This document shows positions 16,469 through 25,258 of a stretch of 64,000 bases of DNA, piece by piece. Numbering within the stretch: the first letter of the stretch is position 1; the number at the start of each line of letters is the position of its first letter. A program made the translations under genes and the position numbers. The stretch spans positions 2,273,001 through 2,337,000 of the forward strand of contig NZ_CP095855.1 in assembly GCF_023100805.1 (NCBI RefSeq), given 5' to 3'. The notes beneath the pieces were generated by a model, which was not told the origin of the DNA, did no database searches, and saw only the letters and a list, made by a program, of their open reading frames with translations. The stretch is from Chitinophaga filiformis (GTDB lineage: Bacteria > Bacteroidota > Bacteroidia > Chitinophagales > Chitinophagaceae).

Positions 16469-16809
16469 ATGAAAAGAAATAAAAAAGCAAAAACGAAAGG
16501 AGAACAACTACAGTTTTGTTGCCAGGTTAAAATGGAAGCTTTAAATAATATCATTTGGCTCGCTGATATATCTGTTAACCTGATATATGCAACTATAGTG
16601 AGATCTATCGAACCTGGTTATATAACGACAGTAAGAAAGAGGAACTCAGGTATGTAAACAGCAATATAAACCGGGCTACCTTATCCCTAATTAAAACTCT
16701 GGAAGAACAAGGGTTTCAGGAGGAGATGGCGGGCCTTCGGCTCTTTGACCTACGCTTGATGAAGCTAAATAAAGATCAAATAGCTCCTACGCTTGACAGC
16801 GTTCAATAG
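16469..16809 (+). pseudogene. Possible frameshifted gene remnant
   Basis: A 62-codon frame starts at ATG 16469 (MKRNKKAKTKGEQLQ...). Near 16590 the plausible protein sequence continues in another frame, NYSEIYRTWLYNDSKKEE... to the TAG at 16809, ending LRLMKLNKDQIAPTLDSVQ. That second frame has no ATG in its first 45 codons and follows a stop at 16576-16578. Together they would make a helical protein of about 115 aa broken by one frameshift. No family recognised. It sits in a 680-bp gap between two minus-strand genes. Could also be chance. Confidence 0.3.
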
Positions 16810-16906
16810 CATTCCTGACAAAGAGGCGCCGACCGCCGTCCCTTCTGAAACCGTTGGTGTCTTCCACAAAACCACCAACACAACAGTTAAACAACAAAAC
16901 ATTATC

Positions 16907-17055
16907 AGCATAACATCGTAAACATAACGCTGGCCAGCACAACGTGGTCAACACAGCGTTGGCAGTACAGCATCGTCAACATAACGCCGGTAGCACAACA
17001 TCATCAAAGCAAAGCTGGCAGCAGAATATCATCACAGGCTGAGAACACAGCATCA
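16907..17055. repeat. Degenerate 28-bp tandem repeat, about 5.3 copies
   Basis: Units start at 16907 (29 bp), 16936, 16964, 16992 (28 bp each), 17020 (27 bp) and a partial one at 17047. Rough consensus: AGCACAACATCGTCAACATA then ACGCTGGC. The last partial unit runs up to the stop codon of the GH20 gene (17056). A 28-bp period is not a multiple of three, so the array is not coding. Flank 16810-16906 shows no gene. Confidence 0.8.
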
Positions 17056-19413
17056 TCACTGCCCCGTATACAACACCTCCGCCGGATTCAGTTTCTCCCT
17101 ATCCCTATATATCCCCGCATCCAGCCAAGCACCAGTACCCACATTAAAATACTGCACTTTGATCTTATGCAATCCTTTCCGTAAAGGTAAGAACCCACTT
17201 CTGTCCTGCAGGTCATGTTGTCCGTCATTATCTACGACAACCTGATCATCCACATAAAAGACCGCTCCGTCATCACTGTTCAGATGAAACTCATACAGAT
17301 CGTCCGCAGGTATATTCACATACCCGCTAAAAGTAACCCCACCATTTTTTAAGGCCAGGGGACGAATATCTATAGCCGGTAATATACCGGAACTATCACC
17401 TGGAACCGGTAACTGGCGGGCATTGGCAAAGGTGTTATTAACAAGCGAGAACCGTACACCTTTCTTCCCCGGCTTAACAGTCAGTGCAGGAAGGTATGGC
17501 TTACGTACATAGGTAGCGCTATATAAGGGACTGATACGCCCTGAAGGTAATACTACGATACACTGAACAAGCGCAGTACCATTCTCGGGAACAGAGAGCT
17601 CGAATGGCTGTGTATAAGGCCTGCTCCGTGTTCCCGGCTGAGAGCCGTCAGTAGTATAGTAAATAAAACTACCCTTCACCGGAGGCTTCAAAGTGACCGT
17701 TACAGCAGGAGTTGTCACTACTTTACTTTCCAGCCCTACCGGTTCCGGAATGCGGAAATTCACCCCCGCATTGTTGAGCCGCGCCAGTTCCAGCGGTAGT
17801 TTGCGCATGAAACGAAGGTAGTTCTTCTTCCCTGGCTGCGACCAGGCAATTTCCGACAAAGCCAGGGCGCGTGGCCATACCATGTAGTCGAGCATCTGCT
17901 GATCAGGTATGAACTCCGTCCAGATATTGCCCTGCACGCCCTTTATATACTGCCGTTCGGCAGGTGTTAGGGATGGAGGCAAGGGCTCGTAGTTATAGAC
18001 TGTTTTCAGCGGAAGATATGCCGCTGCATTGAGCGGCTCAGTAGCAGGCTGGCCCTGTGTATAATCGAAATAGAGATAAGTATTCGGCGTCATGATGACG
18101 TCGTGTTTTTCCTTAGCCGCAGCAATACCACCTTCTTCGCCACGCCAGCTCATGACGGTGGCATTGGGAGCAAGACCGCCTTCCAGTATCTCATCCCAGC
18201 CAATGATGCTCCTGCCTTTACTGTTTACAAATTTCTCTATGCGATTGATGAAATAACTCTGCAAGTCATGTTCATCTTTCAGCCCCAGTTTTTTGATCAG
18301 CTGCTGCACTTCACGCGATTCTTTCCAGCGGTCTTTCAGGCATTCATCACCACCGATGTGAATGTATGGTGACGGGAAAAGATCCATTACTTCTGTCAGT
18401 ACATCCTGGAGGAAAGTGAACACAGAATCATTCGCAGGATTTAACACATCTTTCGAAATTCCCCAGGTGGTACGTACCTCATAAGGGCCACCCGTATTGC
18501 CAAATTGCGGATAGGCCGCCAGTACCGCCTGTGAATGTCCCGGCATTTCTATTTCGGGGATGATAGTGATATTTCTCTCAGCCGCATATTTCACAATATC
18601 GCGCACTTCATCCTGGGTATAATAACCATCGTAGGGTTTACCATCGTAAGTAGTACTGCGGCGGTGATGCCCCACGATCGTTTCTTTTCTGACAGAAGCA
18701 ATCTGTTGCAGACGCGGATATTTTTTTATTTCGATACGCCAGCCCTGGTCTTCTGTCAGATGCCAGTGGAAGCGGTTGAATTTATACAGCACCAGCATAT
18801 CGATGAATTGCTTGACAGCCGCGGGAGGGAAGAAATGGCGACCAACATCCAGCATCATACCACGATAGGCAAAACGTGGATAGTCCTGGATCCTGACGCC
18901 GGGCAAATGGATTGCAGCATGCTGACCAGCTGCATATAACTGCTGCAGTTTTACAGAGTCCTGTGTCTTATTCCCGGAGGGGTCCGGCGCGATCATTTTA
19001 TTCAGCGGGAATAGCTGTAATAAGGTTTGCAGGCCATACAATAATCCGTTTGCATCACCCTGCAAATAAACGCGGCCGGTATTCACTTCCAGTATATAGC
19101 CATCCGGCTTGGCGCTGGCGGCTTCCACAAGTATGATCATCGGATGTGCGGCAGCGACGCGTTTAGTCGGGTACCCGCTTACCGGTAGTTTAAAGTTATA
19201 ACTGCGTTGCAGGAAGTCATTCAGGAAACCAGCTATTTTACCGGCAGCCTGTCCGCTGTAATGTATCGCTGCTTTTTCATTCAACACAAAACTGCCCGGC
19301 ATGGAAGTGAGGAGCACCGGCTCAGGGATGATGGTGATATCGCCTGTTTTCAGCTGCGCCATTCCGTTCAGGACGGAGAGTGCCGCGAGAATTGACAAGA
19401 ATAATCTCTTCAT
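17056..19413 (-). CDS. Beta-N-acetylhexosaminidase (GH20) with chitobiase-type Fn3 and PA14-like domains
   Basis: Secreted or periplasmic exo-enzyme removing terminal GlcNAc/GalNAc from chitin oligosaccharides or glycans. Domains of the 785-aa product: signal peptide (1-19), GH20 N-terminal domain (about 25-160), GH20 barrel (about 165-510: FAYRGMMLDVGRHFF, NRFHWHLTEDQGWRIEIKKYP, catalytic D356-E357 in HIGGDEC), a chitobiase C-terminal Fn3-like domain (IYYTTDGSQPGTRSRPY) and a PA14-like domain (LYEFHLNSDDGAVFYVDDQV). MKRLFL at 19413 makes the best signal peptide; upstream Mets at 19419 and 19446 are possible, the latter overlapping the fucosidase stop by 8 nt. Co-transcribed with the GH29 gene upstream. 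Confidence 0.93.
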   Translation of the reverse strand: MKRLFLSILAALSVLNGMAQLKTGDITIIPEPVLLTSMPGSFVLNEKAAIHYSGQAAGKIAGFLNDFLQRSYNFKLPVSGYPTKRVAAAHPMIILVEAASAKPDGYILEVNTGRVYLQGDANGLLYGLQTLLQLFPLNKMIAPDPSGNKTQDSVKLQQLYAAGQHAAIHLPGVRIQDYPRFAYRGMMLDVGRHFFPPAAVKQFIDMLVLYKFNRFHWHLTEDQGWRIEIKKYPRLQQIASVRKETIVGHHRRSTTYDGKPYDGYYTQDEVRDIVKYAAERNITIIPEIEMPGHSQAVLAAYPQFGNTGGPYEVRTTWGISKDVLNPANDSVFTFLQDVLTEVMDLFPSPYIHIGGDECLKDRWKESREVQQLIKKLGLKDEHDLQSYFINRIEKFVNSKGRSIIGWDEILEGGLAPNATVMSWRGEEGGIAAAKEKHDVIMTPNTYLYFDYTQGQPATEPLNAAAYLPLKTVYNYEPLPPSLTPAERQYIKGVQGNIWTEFIPDQQMLDYMVWPRALALSEIAWSQPGKKNYLRFMRKLPLELARLNNAGVNFRIPEPVGLESKVVTTPAVTVTLKPPVKGSFIYYTTDGSQPGTRSRPYTQPFELSVPENGTALVQCIVVLPSGRISPLYSATYVRKPYLPALTVKPGKKGVRFSLVNNTFANARQLPVPGDSSGILPAIDIRPLALKNGGVTFSGYVNIPADDLYEFHLNSDDGAVFYVDDQVVVDNDGQHDLQDRSGFLPLRKGLHKIKVQYFNVGTGAWLDAGIYRDREKLNPAEVLYTGQ

Positions 19414-19438
19414 ATGCATGGTCTTAGTATGATTGTTC

Positions 19439-20779
19439 CTATTCATTCGTCAGAAATCCACCTTTGCCACGATACAATTTCACAGGGCCTTCCAGTTCGA
19501 GGGCCAGTACGGTCATGTATTTATCCTGCACGGCAGCAGGCACGTCGATGTACACCAGGCCTGGTACTGAGCTCCAGGATATTTTACCTACAATCTTGTG
19601 CGAAAGTGCCTGTCCATTGCCTACTACGCTTATCTTTTTAATATTGTTGACCAGCCCTTTCACCATTACCTGTCCGCTTATATTGCCAGGCAGGAACAGG
19701 TATAAGGTACTGGAATCTTTTGATAAAGTGGTAGGCCCGTAGAAATGTCCGGCCGGAATACCCGCCACTGTATTGAAGATGGCGTTTGCATGTTTTTTAT
19801 TCCAGGCCCCCAGCTCTTTCAATACAGTCACTTCTGCTGCAGGAATTGTTCCATCTTCTGCCGGGCCAATATCCAGCAGCATATTACCACCATTGCTGAT
19901 AGCATCTGCAAAGATGGTAATGACTTCATAAGGCGTCTTGAAATTGGTATCGTCTGGGTGGTAACCCCAGTTGTTGTTGATGGTCATACAGAGCTCCCAC
20001 CATTTGAAATTAGGCCTGGACACAGGGAAGTTCTGTTCAGGAGTGTCATAGTCGCCATATCCCCGCAGGCGGCCATTGATGATAGTGCTGGGATTATGGT
20101 CTGTAAGCATCTTCCTTATTTTTACGGCTTCCCATTCTTCCGCACTATGCTCCCAGTCGCCGTCAAACCACCACAGATCAGGGTTATATTGCTGCATGAC
20201 CTCTTTTAATTGCCCCTGGTAGTAGTGGAGGAAGCGTTGCCAGCGGGCAGGATCTTTTTTGGCATCATAGCGGCTGCTGTCTTTGAGGAACTGCGGATAG
20301 TCGGGATAACTCCAGTCGATCAGGGAAAAATATGCGCCGGCTTTAATCCCTTGTTGCCGCAATGCCGTATATAGGGGAGTGAGTACATCACGTTTGGCAG
20401 GAGTGCTGCCCGGCATGTCGAGCTTACTCAATTGAGTATCCCATAAAGCAACGCCATCGTGGTGTTTGGTAGTGACAACAGCGTAGCGGGCGCCGGATTC
20501 TTTGATCAGAGCAGCCCATTCTTCGGGATGGTAATGCCGGGCTGTAAAGCCTTTCAGCTGTTTCATATAGTCAGGATAAGCAATCTTTTTGTTGTAAAAG
20601 GACCATGATTCATCCACACCCAGTACGGAATAGATACCCCAGTGAATGAAAATGCCCAGTTTTGCGTCGGCAAACCACTGCATTTTGTCCTGAATAGCTG
20701 CTGGCTGGATGTTTTGCTGGGCTTTGGCAGATTGGAATACGGAGAGTGTCAGTACGGCTGACAATAGGAATCGTTTCAT
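19439..20779 (-). CDS. Alpha-L-fucosidase (GH29)
   Basis: Secreted retaining alpha-L-fucosidase, 446 aa. Signal peptide 1-20 (ending SAKAQ). GH29 features: MQWFADAKLGIFIHWGIYSV (33-52), ARYAVVTTKHHDGVALWDT (97-115) and DLWWFDGDWEH with the probable nucleophile D206. The C terminus is a short beta-sandwich. First gene of a two-gene transcript with the GH20 enzyme; the pair would trim fucose then GlcNAc/GalNAc from host-type or plant glycans. No SusC/SusD pair is next to it, so this is not a full polysaccharide utilization locus. No consensus -7 box was found in the expected place. Confidence 0.95.
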   Translation of the reverse strand: MKRFLLSAVLTLSVFQSAKAQQNIQPAAIQDKMQWFADAKLGIFIHWGIYSVLGVDESWSFYNKKIAYPDYMKQLKGFTARHYHPEEWAALIKESGARYAVVTTKHHDGVALWDTQLSKLDMPGSTPAKRDVLTPLYTALRQQGIKAGAYFSLIDWSYPDYPQFLKDSSRYDAKKDPARWQRFLHYYQGQLKEVMQQYNPDLWWFDGDWEHSAEEWEAVKIRKMLTDHNPSTIINGRLRGYGDYDTPEQNFPVSRPNFKWWELCMTINNNWGYHPDDTNFKTPYEVITIFADAISNGGNMLLDIGPAEDGTIPAAEVTVLKELGAWNKKHANAIFNTVAGIPAGHFYGPTTLSKDSSTLYLFLPGNISGQVMVKGLVNNIKKISVVGNGQALSHKIVGKISWSSVPGLVYIDVPAAVQDKYMTVLALELEGPVKLYRGKGGFLTNE

Positions 20780-20964
20780 TTATATTTGCATGAATTAATT
20801 ATATAATAAGCTGGCTTCCCCGGTTGGTACGGGATTTGTTATCTTGATGCCCCATCAGGCGTAACAGTATGGTAACAAAAAGAAGACGTGAAAATAGTTT
20901 TAATGATTAAATTTATCGCCGGGAAATTCATCAAGAAATGAAAACACAAAAAACAAGTCTATAA

Positions 20965-21867
20965 ATGCAACCAACTTTATTGATCCTAGCTGCAGGAATG
21001 GCTAGCCGCTATGGTAGCTTAAAACAGATACAGCAGTTCGGCCCCAGTGGTGAAACAATTGTTGATTACTCCATCTACGATGCTATCCGTGCCGGTTTCG
21101 GCAAGATAGTGTTCATTATCCGGAAGGATTTTGAAAAAGAATTCAAAGAGATCTTTGAACCAAAACTGAAGGGACGCGTAGCTACGGATTATGTATACCA
21201 GGAGATGGGTGCATATCTGAATGGTTATCCGATGCCGGCTGACCGCTCCAAACCATGGGGAACGGCACACGCGGTATTATGCGCGAAAGATGCTATCAAG
21301 GAGCCTTTCGCGGTGATCAATGCGGATGATTTCTATGGTCGTGATTCTTTTGAAAAAGCAGCCGCTTTCCTGAAGAATGACGCAAAACCTGACGTGTACA
21401 GCGTGATCGGGTACCAGCTGAGCAAAACTATCAGCGAGCATGGTTCTGTTTCCCGCGGCGTATGTGCAGCTGACAGCCATAGCAACCTGGCAGCCATCAA
21501 TGAAAGGACCAAGGTTTACAAAGACGGCGATCAGATCGTGTATGAAGATGCTGACGGCAGCAAACATGCAATGTCTCCTGATACACCGGTTTCTATGAAC
21601 TTCTGGGGTTTCCATCCGTCAGTATTTGATCTGAGCCAGAATCTTTTCAAAGATTTCTTACAGAAAGATGGTGATAAGCCGAAATCAGAGTTCTTCATTC
21701 CTATCGTGGTGGATCACTTCATCAAAAACAAGCTGGGCGTGGTAAATGTCATCCCTACGGCTGCCCAGTGGTTCGGTGTAACGTATAAAGAAGATGCACC
21801 GGGCGTACAGGAAAGCCTCTCCGCACTGGTAAAAAGTGGGGAATATCCGGACAACCTCTGGAAATAG
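20965..21867 (+). CDS. Sugar-phosphate nucleotidyltransferase (NTP_transferase family)
   Basis: 300-aa nucleotidyltransferase that joins a nucleoside monophosphate to a sugar phosphate. Seen: N-terminal LILAAGMASRYGSLKQ (6-21) for NTP binding, GTAHAVLCAKDAI, and FAVINADDFYG with the Mg-binding Asp pair. In Bacteroidota such genes often stand beside a sugar kinase of the aminoglycoside phosphotransferase fold, which is absent here. Substrate unknown. Followed by the ilv leader region. Confidence 0.85.
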   Translation: MQPTLLILAAGMASRYGSLKQIQQFGPSGETIVDYSIYDAIRAGFGKIVFIIRKDFEKEFKEIFEPKLKGRVATDYVYQEMGAYLNGYPMPADRSKPWGTAHAVLCAKDAIKEPFAVINADDFYGRDSFEKAAAFLKNDAKPDVYSVIGYQLSKTISEHGSVSRGVCAADSHSNLAAINERTKVYKDGDQIVYEDADGSKHAMSPDTPVSMNFWGFHPSVFDLSQNLFKDFLQKDGDKPKSEFFIPIVVDHFIKNKLGVVNVIPTAAQWFGVTYKEDAPGVQESLSALVKSGEYPDNLWK

Positions 21868-21990
21868 AGCCTGAAGAATTGTAATATTTTTGCTATTTGT
21901 GTGGATTTTTACTAAACAAACTGGGTTTTATTTAAATATCTTCAAAAAGTAAGGGTTTGTTTGCGAAATGACTAAATCTTTTGGATTGTA

Positions 21991-22021
21991 TTGTTTTTTA
22001 GTTTAACGACCAATACATTTG
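21991..22021 (+). promoter_or_regulatory. Promoter of the ilv leader (TTG -33, TACATTTG -7)
   Basis: TTG at 21991-21993, 20 nt, then TACATTTG at 22014-22021, close to the full Bacteroidota consensus in sequence and spacing. Expected transcription start near 22027, about 22 nt before the leader-peptide ATG. Confidence 0.75.
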
Positions 22022-22048
22022 TAGAAGCAAAATAAAAAAGGTACCTCC

Positions 22049-22162
22049 ATGTGGGTAAATAAAGACAACAATAAGATCAATCACATCGTAGCTCAGCTGA
22101 ACTGGGCTATCACGCTAGTCGTGGTTGTCGTTGTCATTATTAGCCACCAATATGGAGGATAG
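22049..22162 (+). CDS. Branched-chain amino acid leader peptide (37 aa)
   Basis: Short ORF from ATG 22049 to TAG 22160-22162. Residues 23-31 are LVVVVVVII: nine consecutive Leu/Val/Ile codons (22115-22141). It lies between a consensus promoter and an intrinsic terminator, directly upstream of ilvE and the isoleucine/valine genes. This is the layout of a leader-peptide attenuator: ribosomes stall at the Val/Ile run when charged tRNA is short. The hydrophobic run could also pass for a transmembrane helix, so a tiny membrane protein is the alternative. Position and RNA pairing (next entry) favour the leader role. Confidence 0.8.
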   Translation: MWVNKDNNKINHIVAQLNWAITLVVVVVVIISHQYGG

Positions 22163-22224
22163 GTAATCGTGCACAATCACTAAAAATAACAACGCCTTCC
22201 TCCACACGAGGAAGGCGTTTTTTT
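22152..22224 (+). terminator. ilv attenuator: anti-terminator strand and terminator
   Basis: Terminator hairpin: 12-bp arms 22191-22202 and 22208-22219 (AACGCCTTCCTC/GAGGAAGGCGTT), 5-nt loop, then a T run to 22224. ATGGAGG at the leader stop codon (22152-22158) can pair either with CCTCCAT at the leader start codon (22044-22050), or, as TGGAGGA (22153-22159), with TCCTCCA (22198-22204) in the terminator's 5' arm. This gives the classic 1:2, 2:3 and 3:4 alternatives. A ribosome at the stop codon would cover segment 2 and allow termination; one stalled in the Val run would leave it free for 2:3 anti-termination. Confidence 0.8.
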
Positions 22225-22270
22225 ACGCCCATAAGAGAAGTATCCAAAATCGATTTCTAATATCTGAATT

Positions 22271-23176
22271 ATGTATAGCTATTACAACGAGAACACCATT
22301 CTTTACGTTAACGGGGAGTATAAGAAAGCCACCGCGGCCACTATCGACCTGTATGGTCAGTCATTGCATTACGGATATGCAGTATTTGAAGGTATCCGTG
22401 CTTACAAAACTGCTGAAGGAAAAGTGAAGATATTCAAAGCGAAAGAACACTTTGACAGATTCAAACGTTCCTGCGAACTGATTCACATGCCTTATCCGTT
22501 TAACAATGATGAGCTGATTGCCGCATGTTATAAGGTGCTGGAACTGAACAATATGGAAGAGGCGTACATCCGTCCGCTTGCTTTCTGTCCTCCCAACATG
22601 ACCCTGAAAGCAGCCAGCGAAACGCATGTACTGATCTGTGCATGGGAGTGGGGTGCTTATTTGGGCGAGAAACTGCTGCGTGTAATGACCTCCTCTTACC
22701 AGCGTCCAAATCCAAAAGCTTTCAAGATCGAATCAAAGACCGCTGGTCTGTACGTAAACTCGATCCTGGCTTCGCAGGAAGCAAAGGAAAACGGTTACGA
22801 CGAAGCGCTGCTGCTGGACATGAACGGAAATGTAGCTGAAGGTCCGGGCGCCAACCTGTTCTTCGAGAAAGACGGTAAGATCTTCACACCTCCTCCAGGC
22901 AACATCCTGCCAGGTATTACCCGTGCTACAGTTATTGAACTATGCCATGAGCTGGGTATTCCGCTGGAAGAAAAGCTTTTCACAGTAGATGAACTGAAAA
23001 CTGCCGACTGCGTATTCTATTGCGGTACTGCTGCTGAAGTAGTAGGATGGGATTCTCTTGATGGTCAGGGCTTTGCAAAACCATGGGCTTCTTCCCTGGG
23101 TAAACTGTTGCAACAGGCTTACAAAGCCAGAGTACTGGAAAAAGAATTCGATCGCGCCGCTGTACCAGTCGCCTAA
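22271..23176 (+). CDS. ilvE: Branched-chain amino acid aminotransferase
   Basis: Class IV PLP aminotransferase doing the last step of Ile, Val and Leu synthesis. The 301-aa protein has HYGYAVFEGIRAY (33-45), the PLP lysine K156 in IESKTAGLYVNSILA, DEALLLDMNGNVAEGPGANLFF, and LPGITRATVIELC. First gene of the ilv cluster, 47 nt after the attenuator T run. A hairpin at 23315-23353 may end its transcript or serve as a processing point before ilvD. Confidence 0.95.
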   Translation: MYSYYNENTILYVNGEYKKATAATIDLYGQSLHYGYAVFEGIRAYKTAEGKVKIFKAKEHFDRFKRSCELIHMPYPFNNDELIAACYKVLELNNMEEAYIRPLAFCPPNMTLKAASETHVLICAWEWGAYLGEKLLRVMTSSYQRPNPKAFKIESKTAGLYVNSILASQEAKENGYDEALLLDMNGNVAEGPGANLFFEKDGKIFTPPPGNILPGITRATVIELCHELGIPLEEKLFTVDELKTADCVFYCGTAAEVVGWDSLDGQGFAKPWASSLGKLLQQAYKARVLEKEFDRAAVPVA

Positions 23177-23578
23177 GCGCCTGCATGCAGTGTACAGATA
23201 TTCATGAAAACTCGTACTGATTCAGGTATTTCTCCATATTACCATACCTGGAAATGATACATTATTATTTGAAACTGATAGTATTGTATCTAACTCAATC
23301 AGATAGCTACGCAAAGCATCCCGCTTTGTACCATATAAACAAAGCGGGATGCTCTTTATAAACACTTCGTACAGGCCTCCCGTTTTCTCCCGCAAGGCAT
23401 TTTTAATAAGTTGGAATTTGGATTTTTAGAGGTACGTTATCCAGTGCCATAGCGGGTTTGGACATAAAACGAAGAGATTTGAATACCGGCTAACCGGTCA
23501 GTAATAGGTTTGGAACTTGGCTTTTATCACTGCTATTTTGTACCACTTTAAATAGCAACCGGAAATATTAAGAAACAG
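23177..23578 (+). other. ilvE-ilvD intergenic region
   Basis: 402 bp without a clear gene. A stable hairpin with 15-bp perfect arms (23315-23329, 23339-23353; core GCATCCCGCTTTGT) is followed by a weak T tract and probably ends the ilvE transcript. A likely ilvD promoter has TTG at 23510-23512 and TATTTTG at 23534-23540, one base short of TAnnTTTG. A 35-codon frame at 23254 with Leu/Ile/Val at residues 6-13 runs through the hairpin and is not called. Confidence 0.6.
23315..23353 (+). terminator. Hairpin after ilvE, probable terminator
   Basis: Perfect 15-bp arms 23315-23329 and 23339-23353 with a 9-nt loop; the 3' side continues CTTTATAAA, so the T tract is weak. Orientation-neutral stem, judged to end ilvE transcription in part. 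Confidence 0.6.
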
Positions 23579-25258
23579 ATGGAATTAAATAAATATAGCA
23601 AGACGCTCACCCAGGACCCTACACAGCCGGCCGCACAGGCGCAGCTGTATGGAATAGGTTTAACAGAAGAAGACCTGAAAAAAGCGCAGGTAGGCGTGGC
23701 CAGTATGGGCTACGACGGTAATACCTGTAACATGCACCTCAATGATCTCGCTCAGCAGGTCAAAAAAGGCGTCTGGGCTAATGATCTCGTCGGACTCACT
23801 TTCCATACCATCGGCGTCAGCGACGGTATGAGTAATGGTACCCCAGGTATGCGTTACTCCCTGGTCAGCCGCGATCTGATAGCTGATTCCATCGAAACTG
23901 TTTGTGGCGCACAATATTATGATGCGCTGATCACTGTACCAGGCTGCGATAAGAACATGCCTGGCTCCCTAATGGCGATGGGCCGCCTGAACCGCCCTTC
24001 CATCATGGTTTACGGTGGTACTATTGCTCCCGGTAAGTATAAAGGCCAGGACCTCAACATCATATCCGCTTTTGAAGCGCTGGGCCAGAAGATGGCAGGC
24101 CAGCTGAATGAAGAGGATTTTAAAGGAATTGTACAGCATTCCTGCCCTGGCGCCGGCGCCTGTGGCGGTATGTATACGGCCAATACCATGTCATCAGCTA
24201 TTGAGGCACTGGGTATGAGCCTTCCCTACAGTTCTTCCAGCCCTGCACTGAGCAAGGAAAAACAGGAAGAATGCCTGGCTGCAGGTAAATATATCCGCCT
24301 GCTGCTGGAAAAAGATATTAAACCTACCGATATCATGACCTTCGAGGCATTTGAAAATGCCGCTACGGTTGTGATGGCGCTGGGGGGTAGTACCAATGCG
24401 GTATTACACTTCATCGCCATAGCAAAATCAGTAGGTGTGAAATTCACTTTGCAGGATTTCCAGCGTATCAGTGACAAAACACCGCTGATCGCAGACCTGA
24501 AACCAAGTGGTAAATACCTGATGGAAGACCTGCACAATATTGGCGGTGTTCCCCTGGTAATGAAATATTTGCTGAAGAAAGGATATCTGCACGGACACTG
24601 TCTGACAGTAACCGGCAAGACCCTGGCAGAGAACCTGGAAAGTGTTCCTGATCTGGATTTCGAATCACAGCACATTATCGTTCCTGCAGAACAACCACTG
24701 AAAGCTACCGGTCACATACAGATGCTGTATGGTAACCTGGCAGAACAGGGTTCTGTAGCAAAAATAACCGGTAAGGAAGGCCTTAGCTTCCGCGGACCTG
24801 CACGTGTGTTTGACGGCGAGTTTGAACTGATAGCGGGTATCCAGAGCGGCCGTGTGCAGAAAGGAGATGTGGTGGTGATCAGGCAGGTAGGCCCTAAAGG
24901 CGCCCCTGGTATGCCAGAAATGCTGAAGCCAACATCCGCTATCATGGGTGTGGGGCTTGGTAAGAGCGTAGCGCTGATCACAGACGGACGTTTTTCCGGT
25001 GGTACACATGGTTTTGTGGTAGGTCATATCACACCGGAAGCCTATGAAGGCGGTACCATCGCGCTGGTAAAAGACAATGATATTATTGAAATAGATGCCG
25101 AAAAGAACACGATCAATGTGGAACTGAGTGCGGAAGAGCTGGCAGCCCGCAGGGCACAGTGGGTGAAACCTGCATTGAAGGTTAACAACGGTATATTATT
25201 AAAATACGCAAAACTCGTTTCAAATGCAACAGAAGGATGTGTTACCGATGAAGCCTGA
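23579..25258 (+). CDS. ilvD: Dihydroxy-acid dehydratase
   Basis: Fe-S enzyme turning 2,3-dihydroxy-3-methyl acids into 2-keto acids for Val and Ile. The 559-aa length is standard. Cluster cysteines: C50 ([10 protein letters not shown]), C123 (PGCDKNMPG) and C195 ([14 protein letters not shown]). The C-terminal [19 protein letters not shown] is the family signature. Its last codons overlap the start of ilvB, so the two are probably translationally coupled. A candidate promoter lies 40 nt upstream. Confidence 0.97.
   Translation: MELNKYSKTLTQDPTQPAAQAQLYGIGLTEEDLKKAQVGVASMGYDGNTCNMHLNDLAQQVKKGVWANDLVGLTFHTIGVSDGMSNGTPGMRYSLVSRDLIADSIETVCGAQYYDALITVPGCDKNMPGSLMAMGRLNRPSIMVYGGTIAPGKYKGQDLNIISAFEALGQKMAGQLNEEDFKGIVQHSCPGAGACGGMYTANTMSSAIEALGMSLPYSSSSPALSKEKQEECLAAGKYIRLLLEKDIKPTDIMTFEAFENAATVVMALGGSTNAVLHFIAIAKSVGVKFTLQDFQRISDKTPLIADLKPSGKYLMEDLHNIGGVPLVMKYLLKKGYLHGHCLTVTGKTLAENLESVPDLDFESQHIIVPAEQPLKATGHIQMLYGNLAEQGSVAKITGKEGLSFRGPARVFDGEFELIAGIQSGRVQKGDVVVIRQVGPKGAPGMPEMLKPTSAIMGVGLGKSVALITDGRFSGGTHGFVVGHITPEAYEGGTIALVKDNDIIEIDAEKNTINVELSAEELAARRAQWVKPALKVNNGILLKYAKLVSNATEGCVTDEA

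Noticed and set aside
22049..22162. 37-aa ORF as a small single-pass membrane protein
   Set aside because: Possible from hydrophobicity alone, but the branched-chain codon run, the paired RNA segments, the terminator and the position before ilvE fit a leader peptide better.
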